From a virus, in the IMG/VR virus record IMGVR_UViG_3300031851_000146, positions 1-26,864 of that record: a stretch of DNA of 26,864 bases, one strand, 5' to 3'. Position numbers and translations under genes: made by a program. The notes beneath the pieces were generated by a model, which had not been told where the DNA came from, ran no database searches, and worked only from the letters and a program-made list of their open reading frames with translations. How positions within the stretch are numbered: position 1 is the stretch's first letter; the number at the start of each line of letters is the position of its first letter. Shown here piece after piece: positions 1 through 8,954 of the stretch.

Positions 1-1
1 T

Positions 2-481
2 GCAGCATCTACTACTTCAAACATTGATGCTTATCTTGTTTATAGTTCAATTGATGGAAGTGATTATGGTTTGATTTCTATTGTACCACCTGATGACTTT
101 GCTGCTTCAATGAGCATTATTGATAATTCATTTGATGAAACAGGGACACAAGCATATCGCGTATATGCAGTGAAATATGGTATTCTATCAAGTGCTACTA
201 CAGCGAGTGTTTCTTATACAGTTTCTTCTGCTGAACCTACGACGATGAGTGTCGTAAACCTTAACAACGCTTATTATGTACAATGGAATCCACCAAGTTC
301 TAATGCAAGATTTGTCACAGCATATAATGTTTATAAACATGAGCATGCGACACAAAGTAGCTTGAGTAGGAGTTCAGCATCTTTAATTTATTCTGGAATG
401 AACACAAACTATATGTATCAGATTAGCGGAACTAATAATAATAACTTCCACCAATTTTGGGTAGAAACAACTATAGCATAA
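2..481 (+). CDS. C-terminal part of a virion protein with fibronectin type III-like domains (5' truncated)
   Basis: The frame is open from the first bases of the window to the TAA at 479-481, so this is the 3' end of a longer gene; a TTG at 71 is only an internal codon. The visible ~159 residues show two Ig-like units. One ends with YRVYAVKYG. The other contains YYVQWNPPSS followed by VTAYNVYKHE, the spacing of aromatic and Trp residues expected of fibronectin type III folds. Such domains are common on phage tail and fibre proteins, where they are thought to bind carbohydrate weakly or act as spacers. The next two large genes are fibre-like, which supports a tail or adhesion role. Full length and N-terminal domain are unknown. 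Confidence 0.7.
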   Translation, partial: AASTTSNIDAYLVYSSIDGSDYGLISIVPPDDFAASMSIIDNSFDETGTQAYRVYAVKYGILSSATTASVSYTVSSAEPTTMSVVNLNNAYYVQWNPPSSNARFVTAYNVYKHEHATQSSLSRSSASLIYSGMNTNYMYQISGTNNNNFHQFWVETTIA

Positions 482-482
482 G

Positions 483-641
483 ATGGAATACGATTTGGAA
501 CATTGGCAAGAAATCAAGAGCCAACGAGAAGAGGATTTGAGTTTAGAAATGTTGAGAGATGAGGATGATTATCTTATAAATCTTTTAAAAGAATCATTGT
601 CCGAAGCTGAGTTAAAAATAGAACAACTTACTGATGTCTAA
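483..641 (+). CDS. Small acidic coiled-coil protein, unknown function
   Basis: A 52-residue ORF starting ATG one base after the preceding stop and overlapping the next start by 8 nt. It fills the gap between two virion genes exactly. The protein is highly charged (many Glu, Asp and Lys) with leucines spaced as in an amphipathic helix, and no hydrophobic segment. Position and tight coupling argue for a real gene, perhaps a small tail or fibre chaperone or an accessory virion protein. That role is inferred from location only. Confidence 0.6.
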   Translation: MEYDLEHWQEIKSQREEDLSLEMLRDEDDYLINLLKESLSEAELKIEQLTDV

Positions 642-2382
642 ATTTAAACATGAAGTATTAGAACGAGGAGATATAATCTCTATCGTAGGTGCTGGCCAAA
701 CTGATTACGGTCAATACAGGCATATCTTACCTCTTTTTAAAGGGGGACACGATAATACAACTGTTGATAGTAGTAGCGGTGATTATGATGGAGGTGATCG
801 TGTAATTGGATTTCCTAATGGTATAGAAATAGACGGTGATCTTATTTTTACTGTTGGTTGGGGAGATGGATTCGCTGTTCGTCGATTAAACAATGATGGT
901 ACATTAACTAAAATTTATCACGATAATAATTTCTTGTACCGTGATACTACAAGCACATATAACCACCTGCAAAGTGTAGCTATTGACAAAGTAAATAAGA
1001 AAGGCGTTGTAATGACCTACAATGTCTATGGTTACACTACATTTGATTATAGTGGTTGTGTGGATGGTGGTACTACTTTTGTTAAAGATGCTAGACCTAC
1101 GCACACTAATCCAACAGATTTTATTGACCCATCTGGAACTAACTCGCGAGCTGATGGGTATGTGAGAAGAGTAGGAACTTCTTATACTTCAGGATTAGCT
1201 GCTGCTGGAGAGTGGATTTACGCAGGAGAGCATGACACTAGACATTACAAAAGAATTCCTAGAAGAAACCTAAGAACAGGAGCGCAAGAGTTTATAGGTA
1301 ATAGTTCAGGAACAGGTGATCTAAAATCTGGATCAGCCACAATAGATAGAAGTGGGTATAGATATTGTTTGTTTTACGACGAAGTGAATGATAGAATGTT
1401 TTGTTTCCCCTTCTATAACGGCAACTTCATTGTTGTATATGATGCTTCTACTGCTAATCCTGAGTTAGTATGGTGTGATATTGCAGATGCAGGTCATGGC
1501 GATGATGGTTACGAGCAAGGATTACATATACCTGATCCTTCAGGTTCTCCAAATAGAATGTGGATAGGTGGCAGCAGTCGTATTTTAGATATAGATATAA
1601 CGCCGTGTTTAACTGGTAGCGCACCAACAGTACATAATGTCATTTATATGTCAGCTCTTGATTCGTATTCAAATCACTTTAGATTCGGAACCAAGTATCA
1701 AAAAACTAGTGGAACTCCAATGGACAAGGTTCCGGGATATACTGATATGATTCACATTCAGTCTGATCGTGGTTATTTCGAGGCAAGAGGATGGATAGAT
1801 ACAGATAACAACCACGCTTCCGTTTTCTCCAGAAGATCTAACATAACAGAAGATACCTCAACTGGTGGTAGAGGTAGAAGTATTGATACAGATTATGGAC
1901 AACCTATGATTCTCATGGAGTCTGCTAATGGTAGTAAATACTGGATACACACTGGTTATAGCGGGTCTGATGGGCATAGATTCCATACTTATGCAGAGAG
2001 CGTAAAGCCAATGGAGCTAATAGGAAACTGGGAGATTGTTTATGGAACTTATACTTTGGAAAACAGCGCGAGTGTTGATTCGGTTTTTTTATCAAATGTG
2101 GATAAGTTTAATATTCCAAGCAGTTGTTCACTAACAGTATATGTTTCCAACAATAATGGATCAACTTGGGAAACTTACAATTTAGCATCTACGACTGCTC
2201 ATGCATTTACATCATCAGGAACACAACTTAGAGTTAAGCTCTCTGCTTCAGGCCATCCTAATAAGGCTCCTTACTATGACGGTACGGAAGGTCATTTGAC
2301 AGTAAGTTATTGCTCACTTCATGCAGCAGCAAAAGACTCCAACATTAAATTTAAGATAAATAGAAAAAGGTTAAGGCACTAA
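634..2382 (+). CDS. Probable virion adhesin / tail-fibre-like protein, 582 aa
   Basis: A long ORF with no recognised enzyme motif. It is rich in Gly, Asp, Asn, Ser, Thr and aromatic residues and poor in long helices, consistent with a beta-structured phage surface protein. Segments such as NGIEIDGDLIFTVGWGDG and GFAVRRLNNDGTL have the strand-turn-strand rhythm of beta-propeller or beta-helix repeats. A separate C-terminal module near residues 500-580 (SLTVYVSNNNGSTWETY) looks like a beta-sandwich. It lies between an FN3-like protein and the large fibre, and its start overlaps the small coiled-coil ORF. A receptor-binding or tail-spike-type role is plausible but unproved; no depolymerase catalytic triad could be picked out. 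Confidence 0.6.
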   Translation: MSKFKHEVLERGDIISIVGAGQTDYGQYRHILPLFKGGHDNTTVDSSSGDYDGGDRVIGFPNGIEIDGDLIFTVGWGDGFAVRRLNNDGTLTKIYHDNNFLYRDTTSTYNHLQSVAIDKVNKKGVVMTYNVYGYTTFDYSGCVDGGTTFVKDARPTHTNPTDFIDPSGTNSRADGYVRRVGTSYTSGLAAAGEWIYAGEHDTRHYKRIPRRNLRTGAQEFIGNSSGTGDLKSGSATIDRSGYRYCLFYDEVNDRMFCFPFYNGNFIVVYDASTANPELVWCDIADAGHGDDGYEQGLHIPDPSGSPNRMWIGGSSRILDIDITPCLTGSAPTVHNVIYMSALDSYSNHFRFGTKYQKTSGTPMDKVPGYTDMIHIQSDRGYFEARGWIDTDNNHASVFSRRSNITEDTSTGGRGRSIDTDYGQPMILMESANGSKYWIHTGYSGSDGHRFHTYAESVKPMELIGNWEIVYGTYTLENSASVDSVFLSNVDKFNIPSSCSLTVYVSNNNGSTWETYNLASTTAHAFTSSGTQLRVKLSASGHPNKAPYYDGTEGHLTVSYCSLHAAAKDSNIKFKINRKRLRH

Positions 2383-2386
2383 TATC

Positions 2387-5300
2387 ATGGCAACAGTAAC
2401 TTCATCAAAAAGACAACTAACACACACCTCTAATACTTACGAAAGTAATGGAGATGTTACTATAGGAGGTAACCTGAATATCAATGGTACTACTACGACT
2501 ATTGATACAGCTAACCTATTAGTTGAGGATAAGAATATAATTATCGGTGATGTGTCATCTCCTACTGATAGTACAGCAGACGGTGGTGGAATTACCTTGA
2601 AAGGAGCTACAGATAAAACGATTAACTGGGTTAACTCGACAGATTCTTGGACATCTAATCAGAAATTCTCTGCTCCCAGTTTAACATTAACAGGTTTAAC
2701 CACTTCTTCAGAAACAACTGCTTTGCTTATTAACGCTAGTAATCAGGTTGTTAAAAGGACTCTTGGGTCTAATGCATTTAATAGTACTTCATTTTTAACT
2801 GGAAACCAAACTATTACATTAAGTGGCGATGTAAGTGGGTCAGGAACGACTTCAATTTCAGTTACGGTTGCTGACGATTCACACAATCACGTTATCTCTA
2901 ATGTTGATGGTTTGCAGTCTGCATTAAATGGTAAGTTGAGTACATCAGGTAAGGCTGCGGATTCGGAACTTCTTGATGGTATTAATAGTACGAGTTTTGC
3001 ACGGACTGACGCTGCGGATACATTTAGCCAAAGAATTCGTTTTGATAATTGTAGTACCAACAACCATGACAATATGGCAGTTAGCACCCAGAATCTGGGT
3101 GGGCTTGAAGTTTTCAACAGTGGATCAGGCAATGACGCTTTTATGGCTTTCCATACTTCTAGTGACTATGCCGTGTATTTTGGATTAGACGCAGATAGCA
3201 ACAAATTATCTGTAGGTGGTTGGTCATTGGGAGCTAATAAGTATGAGATTTATCATTCTGGAAATAAACCCTCTCTGGCTACACTAGGTTATACTGGAGC
3301 GACTAACGCTAACTATATAACCAACAATAACCAGCTTACCAACGGTGCTAATTATATTACTGGAAACCAAACTATCACATTAAGCGGTGATGTAAGCGGG
3401 TCAGGAACGACTTCAATTTCAGTTACGATTGCTGACGACTCTCATAATCACATTATCTCTAATGTTGATGGGTTACAAAGTGCGCTAGACGGAAAGGCTA
3501 CAGCAGGTGATGAAAACATCATTGATGGCGCAGCATCTATTTGGAATGCTGATGGTGATGGTGATGTATTTGATTATAACGATTCAAACCCAACACATAA
3601 TGGCAAATCAACTGGAGCTGTACTTAACATTCGTGGAGACGGTACTAATGATCATTCGCTTGTAAGAGCAGGTATATTCACATCTAATCACGTTTCTACT
3701 GCTAATGGATATTATGTTGGAACCCTTTTAGGAACATCTAATTCTACTACTACGCAGGTAATTAATGGTTCTGGTGAATGGACAGGAAGTGTTATTCCTG
3801 CTGCAAAGCTTAGTACGGCGACTACACAATCCTCAAGCGAGAATAGCACCAAGATAGCAACGACTGCTTATGTAAAATCTCAAGGTTATGTAACATCAAG
3901 CGGGAATACTGTTATCGGAACCGATTCTGATATTAACACATCTGGTGCTACTGTCATTGATCAGTTGAATATGACAGATGGCGTGATCCAATCACACAGC
4001 ACACGGACCCTGACCCTCGCCAACCTTGGTTACACTGGAGCCACTAACGCTAACTATATAACCAACAATAACCAACTTACCAACGGTGCTAGTTACTTAA
4101 CAACATCAGGTAAAGCTGCTGATTCACAAAAGCTTGATGGTATTGATTCTCTTAGATTTCCTTATGCTCTTACTGGAACTTTAGGAAGCACAAATACATT
4201 TGTTACTGATGGTGGGATAGGGGCCGATAATATCACACGTTCGATGTTCTACAGGGACAACGGTAACCAGTTTGGAACTATTGGATTCAATGCACAACAC
4301 GCCACCTCCACAGGTTATTCTTGGCAGATGGCTAGCACTAGCTATTCCGATGCTTCGGCTATTCAAGCACGAGTTAAAAACAATGGAACTTGGTCAAGCC
4401 CTGTAACAATTTGGAATAGTGGCAACGATGGATCTGGTTCTGGGTTAGATGCTGATACACTTGATGGGCTACAACTAAATAGCGATGATAGGAATGACAG
4501 CGCAAATGTAGTGTGTAGAACGCAGGGTAATGGGTATGCTTATTTTGGCTGGATAAACACAACATCAGGTAATAATAGCACTACAGCTATAAGTAGAATC
4601 TATGCATCCCATGATGGTTTTATTCGCTACTATACACCTGCGAACTTTGGAGCGCAGATTGGCTCTCATATTAGTTATAATGATTTAACTAATAAACCAT
4701 CAATTCCATCACTCTCAGGATATGCAACAGAATCATATGTAGGAACACAGATATCTAATCTAGTTAATGGTGCGCCAGCAGCGTTGGATACACTTAATGA
4801 GTTGGCAGCAGCAATTGATGATAATGCAAGTTACGCTGCGTCTATCACTACTGCATTGGCTGGGAAGCAGGTAGCAGGAACATACAATACCATTATCGGA
4901 ACCGATTCTGACATCAATACGTCTGGGGCTACGGTTATAGATCAGTTGAATATGACAGATGGTGTGATCCAATCACACAGCACACGAACACTGACACTTG
5001 GAGATCTTGGTTATACTGGAGCCACTAACGCAAACAACTACTCATTGCCAGCAGGATCTAGTTCGACACGGGGTGGTTTCAAGATTGGATATACTGAGAG
5101 CGGTAAATATTACCCCGTTGAAGTCGATTCTTCAGAGAAGATGTTTGTTAATGTTCCTTGGACTGATACAAACACTAACACAACCTACTCTGCTGGGACG
5201 GGGATCACGTTAAGCGGAACTACGTTTTCTCTTACGGATACAGCTTCGAAGGCAAACCTAAGTGGGGCAACCTTCACTGGTGATGTTACAATTGGTAATG

Positions 5301-7285
5301 GATCTGCTGACACGAACCTTCACATTAAAAAATCGGATAATAATGTTTCTGATCATATTGTTTTCTATAACGGAACAACTCGTGTTGGTGAGATTGGGGT
5401 TGAAGATACAACTTGGTTGAGAATTAACCAAGAGACAGCTAAAAATATTTATACCCCACGATATATTCGTGCTGATGGTGGGTTCTTTGTTGATGGATCA
5501 TCTAAAGGCATTAATGGTTCTGGGAACTTTGTTGGAGGTACAATTACTGGAGCGAGTGATGCGAATGTTTCCAACTGGAATACCGCATATGGATGGGGGA
5601 ACCACGCTTCTGCTGGTTATGTCACTTCAAACACTCAACTTTCGACTGAGCAAGTTCAAGACGCTGTAGGCGCGATGCTTTCAGGCAACACTGAAAGTGG
5701 GATTACAGTAACCTACGATGATACCAATAATGAGATTGACTTCACAGTTGCATCTCAGACTGACCAGAACTTCACTACCGCATTAAAATCTAAGTTAGAC
5801 GGTATCGCTACTAGTGCTAACAACTATTCGTTGCCACTTTCCTCCAGTTCGACACGAGGTGGAGTTAAGATTGGGTTCACCGAAAGTGGTAAAAATTATC
5901 CAGTAGAACTTGATTCGTCGGAGAAGATGTTTGTTAACGTACCTTGGACAGACAACAATACAACTTACTCAGTAGGAGATGGTGGATTAACTCAAAAAAA
6001 CTTTACGTCTACGCTTAAGACTAAGTTAGATGGTATTGCAACTGGTGCTACAGCTAATACTGGAACACTTACCTCTGTCGGTTTATCGGTCGGAACTGGT
6101 CTAGATGGGGGAGGAACTGTTACTGGCTCCAGCGGTAGCTTTAATTCTATCACATTAGATCTATCAGAACTAACTGATATGACTGGTGGTATTGACCCAT
6201 CTGTTGACGAAATCATTCTTCTTGATAATGGTGCTGAAAGAAGAAAGCGATTCGCTGAAATTTTTGGGTCTAATGCTTATAACTCTACTACGATTCCTAC
6301 TAATAACAACCAGCTTACTAACGGTGCTGGGTATGTAACCTCAAGTGGTAACACAATTATCGGAACAGACTCTGACATCAATACGTCTGGGGCTACGGTT
6401 ATAGATCAGTTAAATATGACAGATGGGGTGATAACCTCACATTCTACAAGGACAATAACCCTTGCAAACCTTGGTTATACTGGAGCAACTAACGCTAACA
6501 ACTATTCGTTACCACTTTCTTCTAGTTCGACACGAGGTGGTGTTAAGATTGGGTATACCGAAAGTGGTAAAAATTATCCAGTCGAACTTGATTCGTCGGA
6601 GAAAATGTTTGTTAATGTCCCTTGGACTGATACAAATACCGATACAAATACGACATACTCCGCTGGTAGAGGTCTAGATCTTAGCGGGACTGAATTCCAA
6701 TTAGAGACTGATCTCCGAGATAGTATTAGTTATATTGGTTACGATAGTAATGATTACATTCAGTGGTCAAATAACAGTTCTGTTAGAGCGGTAGTCGCAG
6801 GGACACAAAGATTTATTGTTGGTACTTCTGGTATTGATGTTACAGGAAATGCTACTGCTGACACTTTTAGAACTGACACTAATAATGTTAATTATAATTT
6901 AATTACACGGAACCATAGTAGTAACACCCTATATGTTCAAGCTGCTCAATCGAATAGCACACAAGGCATCGCTTCATTTAGGTATGGTAGTACCGCAGCA
7001 GCACAAGGAACTGAGGTTCTAGCGGTGAGAAGAAATTCTAGCTACTTTGCTAATACTAAATTAGGAATTGGCACTACTAATCCGAGTACAGCTCTTGATG
7101 TGAGCGGGACTATTCACCAGACAATATACAATGCGACTAGCTTGCCGTCTGCTTATCCAGCAGGTCAGAGGGCATTTGCTTACAGCTTCTATCCTTTAGC
7201 GACTTCTCACGGATCTGTTGTAAGTACAAACGGTAGTTATGTAGTACCAGTTTACTCTGACGGTTCTTCGTGGAGAGCAGGTTAA
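2387..7285 (+). CDS. Long tail fibre protein with repeated modules, 1632 aa
   Basis: This Gly/Ser/Thr/Asn-rich protein starts 4 nt after the previous stop. The N-terminal region (about residues 15-90) contains NGDVTIGGNLNINGTTTT and VEDKNIIIGD, a pattern I recognise from structural proteins of T4-like marine phages. The body holds motifs that recur several times: SGDVSGSGTTSISVT with SHNHVISNVDGLQSALNGK, LGYTGATNANYITNNNQLT, and SSSTRGG-KIGYTESGK. These behave as beta-repeat fibre modules with His-x-His and LDGxxxx units like those of trimeric phage fibres. The C-terminus (from about residue 1560) switches to a different non-repeated domain that may be the receptor tip. Repeats are nearly identical at DNA level in places. 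It is probably the main host-recognition fibre; no separate assembly chaperone is visible next to it. Confidence 0.8.
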   Translation: MATVTSSKRQLTHTSNTYESNGDVTIGGNLNINGTTTTIDTANLLVEDKNIIIGDVSSPTDSTADGGGITLKGATDKTINWVNSTDSWTSNQKFSAPSLTLTGLTTSSETTALLINASNQVVKRTLGSNAFNSTSFLTGNQTITLSGDVSGSGTTSISVTVADDSHNHVISNVDGLQSALNGKLSTSGKAADSELLDGINSTSFARTDAADTFSQRIRFDNCSTNNHDNMAVSTQNLGGLEVFNSGSGNDAFMAFHTSSDYAVYFGLDADSNKLSVGGWSLGANKYEIYHSGNKPSLATLGYTGATNANYITNNNQLTNGANYITGNQTITLSGDVSGSGTTSISVTIADDSHNHIISNVDGLQSALDGKATAGDENIIDGAASIWNADGDGDVFDYNDSNPTHNGKSTGAVLNIRGDGTNDHSLVRAGIFTSNHVSTANGYYVGTLLGTSNSTTTQVINGSGEWTGSVIPAAKLSTATTQSSSENSTKIATTAYVKSQGYVTSSGNTVIGTDSDINTSGATVIDQLNMTDGVIQSHSTRTLTLANLGYTGATNANYITNNNQLTNGASYLTTSGKAADSQKLDGIDSLRFPYALTGTLGSTNTFVTDGGIGADNITRSMFYRDNGNQFGTIGFNAQHATSTGYSWQMASTSYSDASAIQARVKNNGTWSSPVTIWNSGNDGSGSGLDADTLDGLQLNSDDRNDSANVVCRTQGNGYAYFGWINTTSGNNSTTAISRIYASHDGFIRYYTPANFGAQIGSHISYNDLTNKPSIPSLSGYATESYVGTQISNLVNGAPAALDTLNELAAAIDDNASYAASITTALAGKQVAGTYNTIIGTDSDINTSGATVIDQLNMTDGVIQSHSTRTLTLGDLGYTGATNANNYSLPAGSSSTRGGFKIGYTESGKYYPVEVDSSEKMFVNVPWTDTNTNTTYSAGTGITLSGTTFSLTDTASKANLSGATFTGDVTIGNGSADTNLHIKKSDNNVSDHIVFYNGTTRVGEIGVEDTTWLRINQETAKNIYTPRYIRADGGFFVDGSSKGINGSGNFVGGTITGASDANVSNWNTAYGWGNHASAGYVTSNTQLSTEQVQDAVGAMLSGNTESGITVTYDDTNNEIDFTVASQTDQNFTTALKSKLDGIATSANNYSLPLSSSSTRGGVKIGFTESGKNYPVELDSSEKMFVNVPWTDNNTTYSVGDGGLTQKNFTSTLKTKLDGIATGATANTGTLTSVGLSVGTGLDGGGTVTGSSGSFNSITLDLSELTDMTGGIDPSVDEIILLDNGAERRKRFAEIFGSNAYNSTTIPTNNNQLTNGAGYVTSSGNTIIGTDSDINTSGATVIDQLNMTDGVITSHSTRTITLANLGYTGATNANNYSLPLSSSSTRGGVKIGYTESGKNYPVELDSSEKMFVNVPWTDTNTDTNTTYSAGRGLDLSGTEFQLETDLRDSISYIGYDSNDYIQWSNNSSVRAVVAGTQRFIVGTSGIDVTGNATADTFRTDTNNVNYNLITRNHSSNTLYVQAAQSNSTQGIASFRYGSTAAAQGTEVLAVRRNSSYFANTKLGIGTTNPSTALDVSGTIHQTIYNATSLPSAYPAGQRAFAYSFYPLATSHGSVVSTNGSYVVPVYSDGSSWRAG
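2798..3471 (+). repeat. Two-copy 113-nt in-frame repeat in the fibre gene (2798-2910 and 3359-3471)
   Basis: The stretch encoding the SGDVSGSGTTSISVT ... NVDG module occurs twice with only scattered, mostly third-position differences. Copies start with actggaaaccaaacta and end with aatgttgatgg, and both lie in the same reading frame. This points to duplication or recombination within the fibre gene. Confidence 0.85.
3911..6499 (+). repeat. Three-copy ~144-nt in-frame repeat in the fibre gene (3911-4054, 4892-5035, 6356-6499)
   Basis: Each copy encodes IGTDSDINTSGATVIDQLN followed by MTDGVI, SHSTRT and LGYTGATNAN. Copies 2 and 3 share long identical runs (the segment around acatcaatacgtctggggct), whereas copy 1 is more diverged and has other synonymous codons. 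The repeat is dispersed rather than tandem, with unrelated modules between copies. Confidence 0.85.
5033..6630 (+). repeat. Three-copy 134-nt in-frame repeat in the fibre gene (5033-5166, 5819-5952, 6497-6630)
   Basis: Each copy encodes NNYSLP, SSSTRGG, KIG(Y/F)TESGK, YPVE(V/L)DSSEKMFVNVPWTD. In the first and third instances this module directly follows the 144-nt module, so the two together form a larger cassette present at about 4892-5166 and 6356-6630. The second instance stands alone, which suggests module shuffling. Confidence 0.85.
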
Positions 7286-7287
7286 TA

Positions 7288-7315
7288 TTGAAAATAAAAT
7301 CAAAGAAACTATAAT
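7288..7315 (+). promoter_or_regulatory. Sigma70-like promoter for the glycan operon, -10 almost touching the start codon
   Basis: TTGAAA (7288-7293), a 16-nt spacer and a perfect TATAAT (7310-7315) fill the gap after the fibre stop codon. Only 5 nt separate the -10 box from ATG 7321 and no Shine-Dalgarno sequence is present. Transcription would start at or next to the start codon. Confidence 0.65.
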
Positions 7316-7320
7316 ATATT

Positions 7321-7665
7321 ATGCCAATTACAAAAGAAACACCATTAGTGATCCCAGCAAAAGCAGAGAAAACTCTCCCGCATACATGGGTATCAGAGCT
7401 TGTTGTTAATGCTCCTAATGCCTCAGATGGTTATATGAGCTTAAAGCTTACTGCATTTGATTCAGATTCTGATGAAGATCCAAGTTCTGAAAATTCAGAA
7501 ATACTTCATTTAGACTTTTGGGAAGTTGTCGCTAACGTTCCAGAAGCAGCTACTGCTATGCAATCTGTATTTGATGCGATACCAGCTATTGAATCATACT
7601 ATAAAGAAGGAATATTAGAAGAAGCTCCTATAGAAGAAGATGCCGAAGAAGTCGAAGGTGATTAA
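7321..7665 (+). CDS. Acidic hypothetical protein, 114 aa, first gene of glycan operon
   Basis: I do not recognise a family. The protein begins with a beta-rich segment (residues ~20-60, including TWVSELVVNAP and GYMSLKLTAFDSD) and ends in a strongly acidic tail (EEAPIEEDAEEVEGD). There is no signal peptide or membrane segment. It starts 6 nt after a strong promoter-like sequence and its 3' end overlaps the glycosyltransferase ORF by 26 nt. It follows the tail fibre, so it could be a small fibre accessory or structural protein co-expressed with the glycan enzymes. Confidence 0.65.
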   Translation: MPITKETPLVIPAKAEKTLPHTWVSELVVNAPNASDGYMSLKLTAFDSDSDEDPSSENSEILHLDFWEVVANVPEAATAMQSVFDAIPAIESYYKEGILEEAPIEEDAEEVEGD

Positions 7666-8377
7666 CTATTATTTTATGGTTTGCGAAGCTCTTCATGAGA
7701 AGAGAACTAAACCATTGTATAATACTGTCATTAAAAGAATCAAAGATTGTGAAGATAATTTTTATCTTTTGGGAGGAGTTGAAGCAATTGATGAAATTCC
7801 AGTAATAAAGGTTTGCGATCTTGATGACTACCATTCTTGTGTTGAAAAAATAGAATCAGTATTTAAGAAAGATTGGTGTGATGCTGATTGGCACATAATT
7901 TGTGACGATGATACTTTCATCCACACTGAGAATTTAAATTTATTTATAAGTAAATTGCCCGAAGATAATTTGAGAATATATTGCTCCCAGCTTTACGAAG
8001 ATAGCGTTGGTATATTCGGAGGGGCTGGCATTTTAATGAATGATAAAACTTTTAAATTGATCAAGAAATTTGTAAAAGAAAATGGATGGAAAGAAAATAG
8101 ACATTTTCAAAGTCATTCTGACATAGCATTGTCGCAAATGTGTTATCGTTTAAATAGGAAGCTAAAAGCTGCGAATAAAAAAAATGATAAAATATATGTT
8201 GTTAACCCCAAGCCAATGTATTCTTTTAATAATGATACAATGAAAAAAAGTCAAAAGTTAATCAATATAAAGAAAGATCTTATCACCGCACACATTAAAG
8301 ATATGCAATATATCTGGACTGACTTTAATGAACAAGAATGCCCTTACCAATCGTTAGAAAATGCCTTTTGTAGATAG
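7640..8377 (+). CDS. Fringe-like (GT31-type) glycosyltransferase
   Basis: A 245-aa protein with the landmarks of Fringe/beta-1,3-galactosyltransferase folds: a DDD metal-binding motif at residues 89-91 in WHIICDDDTFIHTENL, and GGAGILMN at residues 127-134, which matches the GGAG(I/Y) segment of C1GalT/Fringe enzymes. A downstream SHSDIALSQMC resembles their catalytic acidic loop. It should transfer a sugar from a UDP-sugar to a glycan acceptor; donor and acceptor cannot be read from sequence. The chosen start overlaps the previous gene by 26 nt. An internal ATG at 7676 would remove the first beta strand (KVINYYFMV), so the longer form is preferred. It opens a tightly coupled series with the sulfotransferase, GT2 and UDP-galactopyranose mutase genes. 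A phage-borne GT31-like enzyme is unusual. Confidence 0.75.
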   Translation: MPKKSKVINYYFMVCEALHEKRTKPLYNTVIKRIKDCEDNFYLLGGVEAIDEIPVIKVCDLDDYHSCVEKIESVFKKDWCDADWHIICDDDTFIHTENLNLFISKLPEDNLRIYCSQLYEDSVGIFGGAGILMNDKTFKLIKKFVKENGWKENRHFQSHSDIALSQMCYRLNRKLKAANKKNDKIYVVNPKPMYSFNNDTMKKSQKLINIKKDLITAHIKDMQYIWTDFNEQECPYQSLENAFCR

Positions 8378-8954
8378 TGATAAAACATTTGCCTTTGTGC
8401 ATATTCCAAAATGTGGAGGTAGATCTATTAAAAAAGTTTTTAATATTACAAAGCATAACCACTATGGGATATCTGAACTGGGGTTCAATCCTACTGATTA
8501 CTGCCCTAACTTATCTGTAGATGATTTGTTTAAATTTGCGTTTGTCCGTAACCCTTGGGATAAATTTGTCAGTGCATATGAATACCTCAAAAGAGGGGGA
8601 ATACCTCGTTATGACAGACCTAAAACACTAGCGATTAAACAAGAATATCCAAAGTTCAAGGATTTTATACTTGCGAAACATGTTTGGGAACAATGGATTT
8701 TTTTCAAACCACAATTAGATTTCATTACTGTAGACGGATCAATTAAAACAGATTTTGTGGGTAGGTTTGAAAATTTTCAAAATGATTTTGATTTTGTTTG
8801 TGATCAAGTCGATACTCCTAGAGTAAAACTTCCTCATGTAAACGCAACAAAACACGCTCATTATACTGAATATTATGATGATCAATTGATAAAGGTTATT
8901 GAGAGAACTTTTTCAGAGGATATAGAAACGTTTAAATACAGATTTGGCGATTAA
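8361..8954 (+). CDS. Sulfotransferase, Sulfotransfer_2-like family
   Basis: This 197-aa protein carries both PAPS-binding elements of carbohydrate sulfotransferases: the 5'-phosphosulfate loop HIPKCGGRS at residues 14-22 and the 3'-phosphate loop FVRNPWDKFVSAY starting at residue 61. The family transfers sulfate from PAPS to hydroxyl or amino groups of sugars. The C-terminal part (GRFENFQNDFDFVC, LPHVNATKH, HYTEYYDD, FSEDIETF) is shared with a second paralogue at 26001-26585. It overlaps the GT31-like gene by 17 nt and shares one base (TAATG) with the GT2-like gene, so the three are translationally coupled. The likely substrate is a glycan built by its neighbours. PAPS would have to come from the host, as no PAPS synthesis gene is visible here. 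Confidence 0.85.
   Translation: MPFVDSDKTFAFVHIPKCGGRSIKKVFNITKHNHYGISELGFNPTDYCPNLSVDDLFKFAFVRNPWDKFVSAYEYLKRGGIPRYDRPKTLAIKQEYPKFKDFILAKHVWEQWIFFKPQLDFITVDGSIKTDFVGRFENFQNDFDFVCDQVDTPRVKLPHVNATKHAHYTEYYDDQLIKVIERTFSEDIETFKYRFGD

Noticed and set aside
904-1104. Minus-strand ORF within the adhesin gene, and similar opposite-strand ORFs in the fibre gene
   Set aside because: They lie wholly inside long well-supported + strand genes, have no promoter or start signals, and show compositions expected of antisense shadows.
2798-6630. Regularly repeated DNA considered as a possible CRISPR array or non-coding repeat
   Set aside because: Repeats are 113-144 nt, irregularly spaced and in frame within one ORF; they are protein modules.
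7676-7678. Alternative ATG start for the Fringe-like glycosyltransferase
   Set aside because: It would avoid the overlap but removes the first beta strand of the nucleotide-binding fold.
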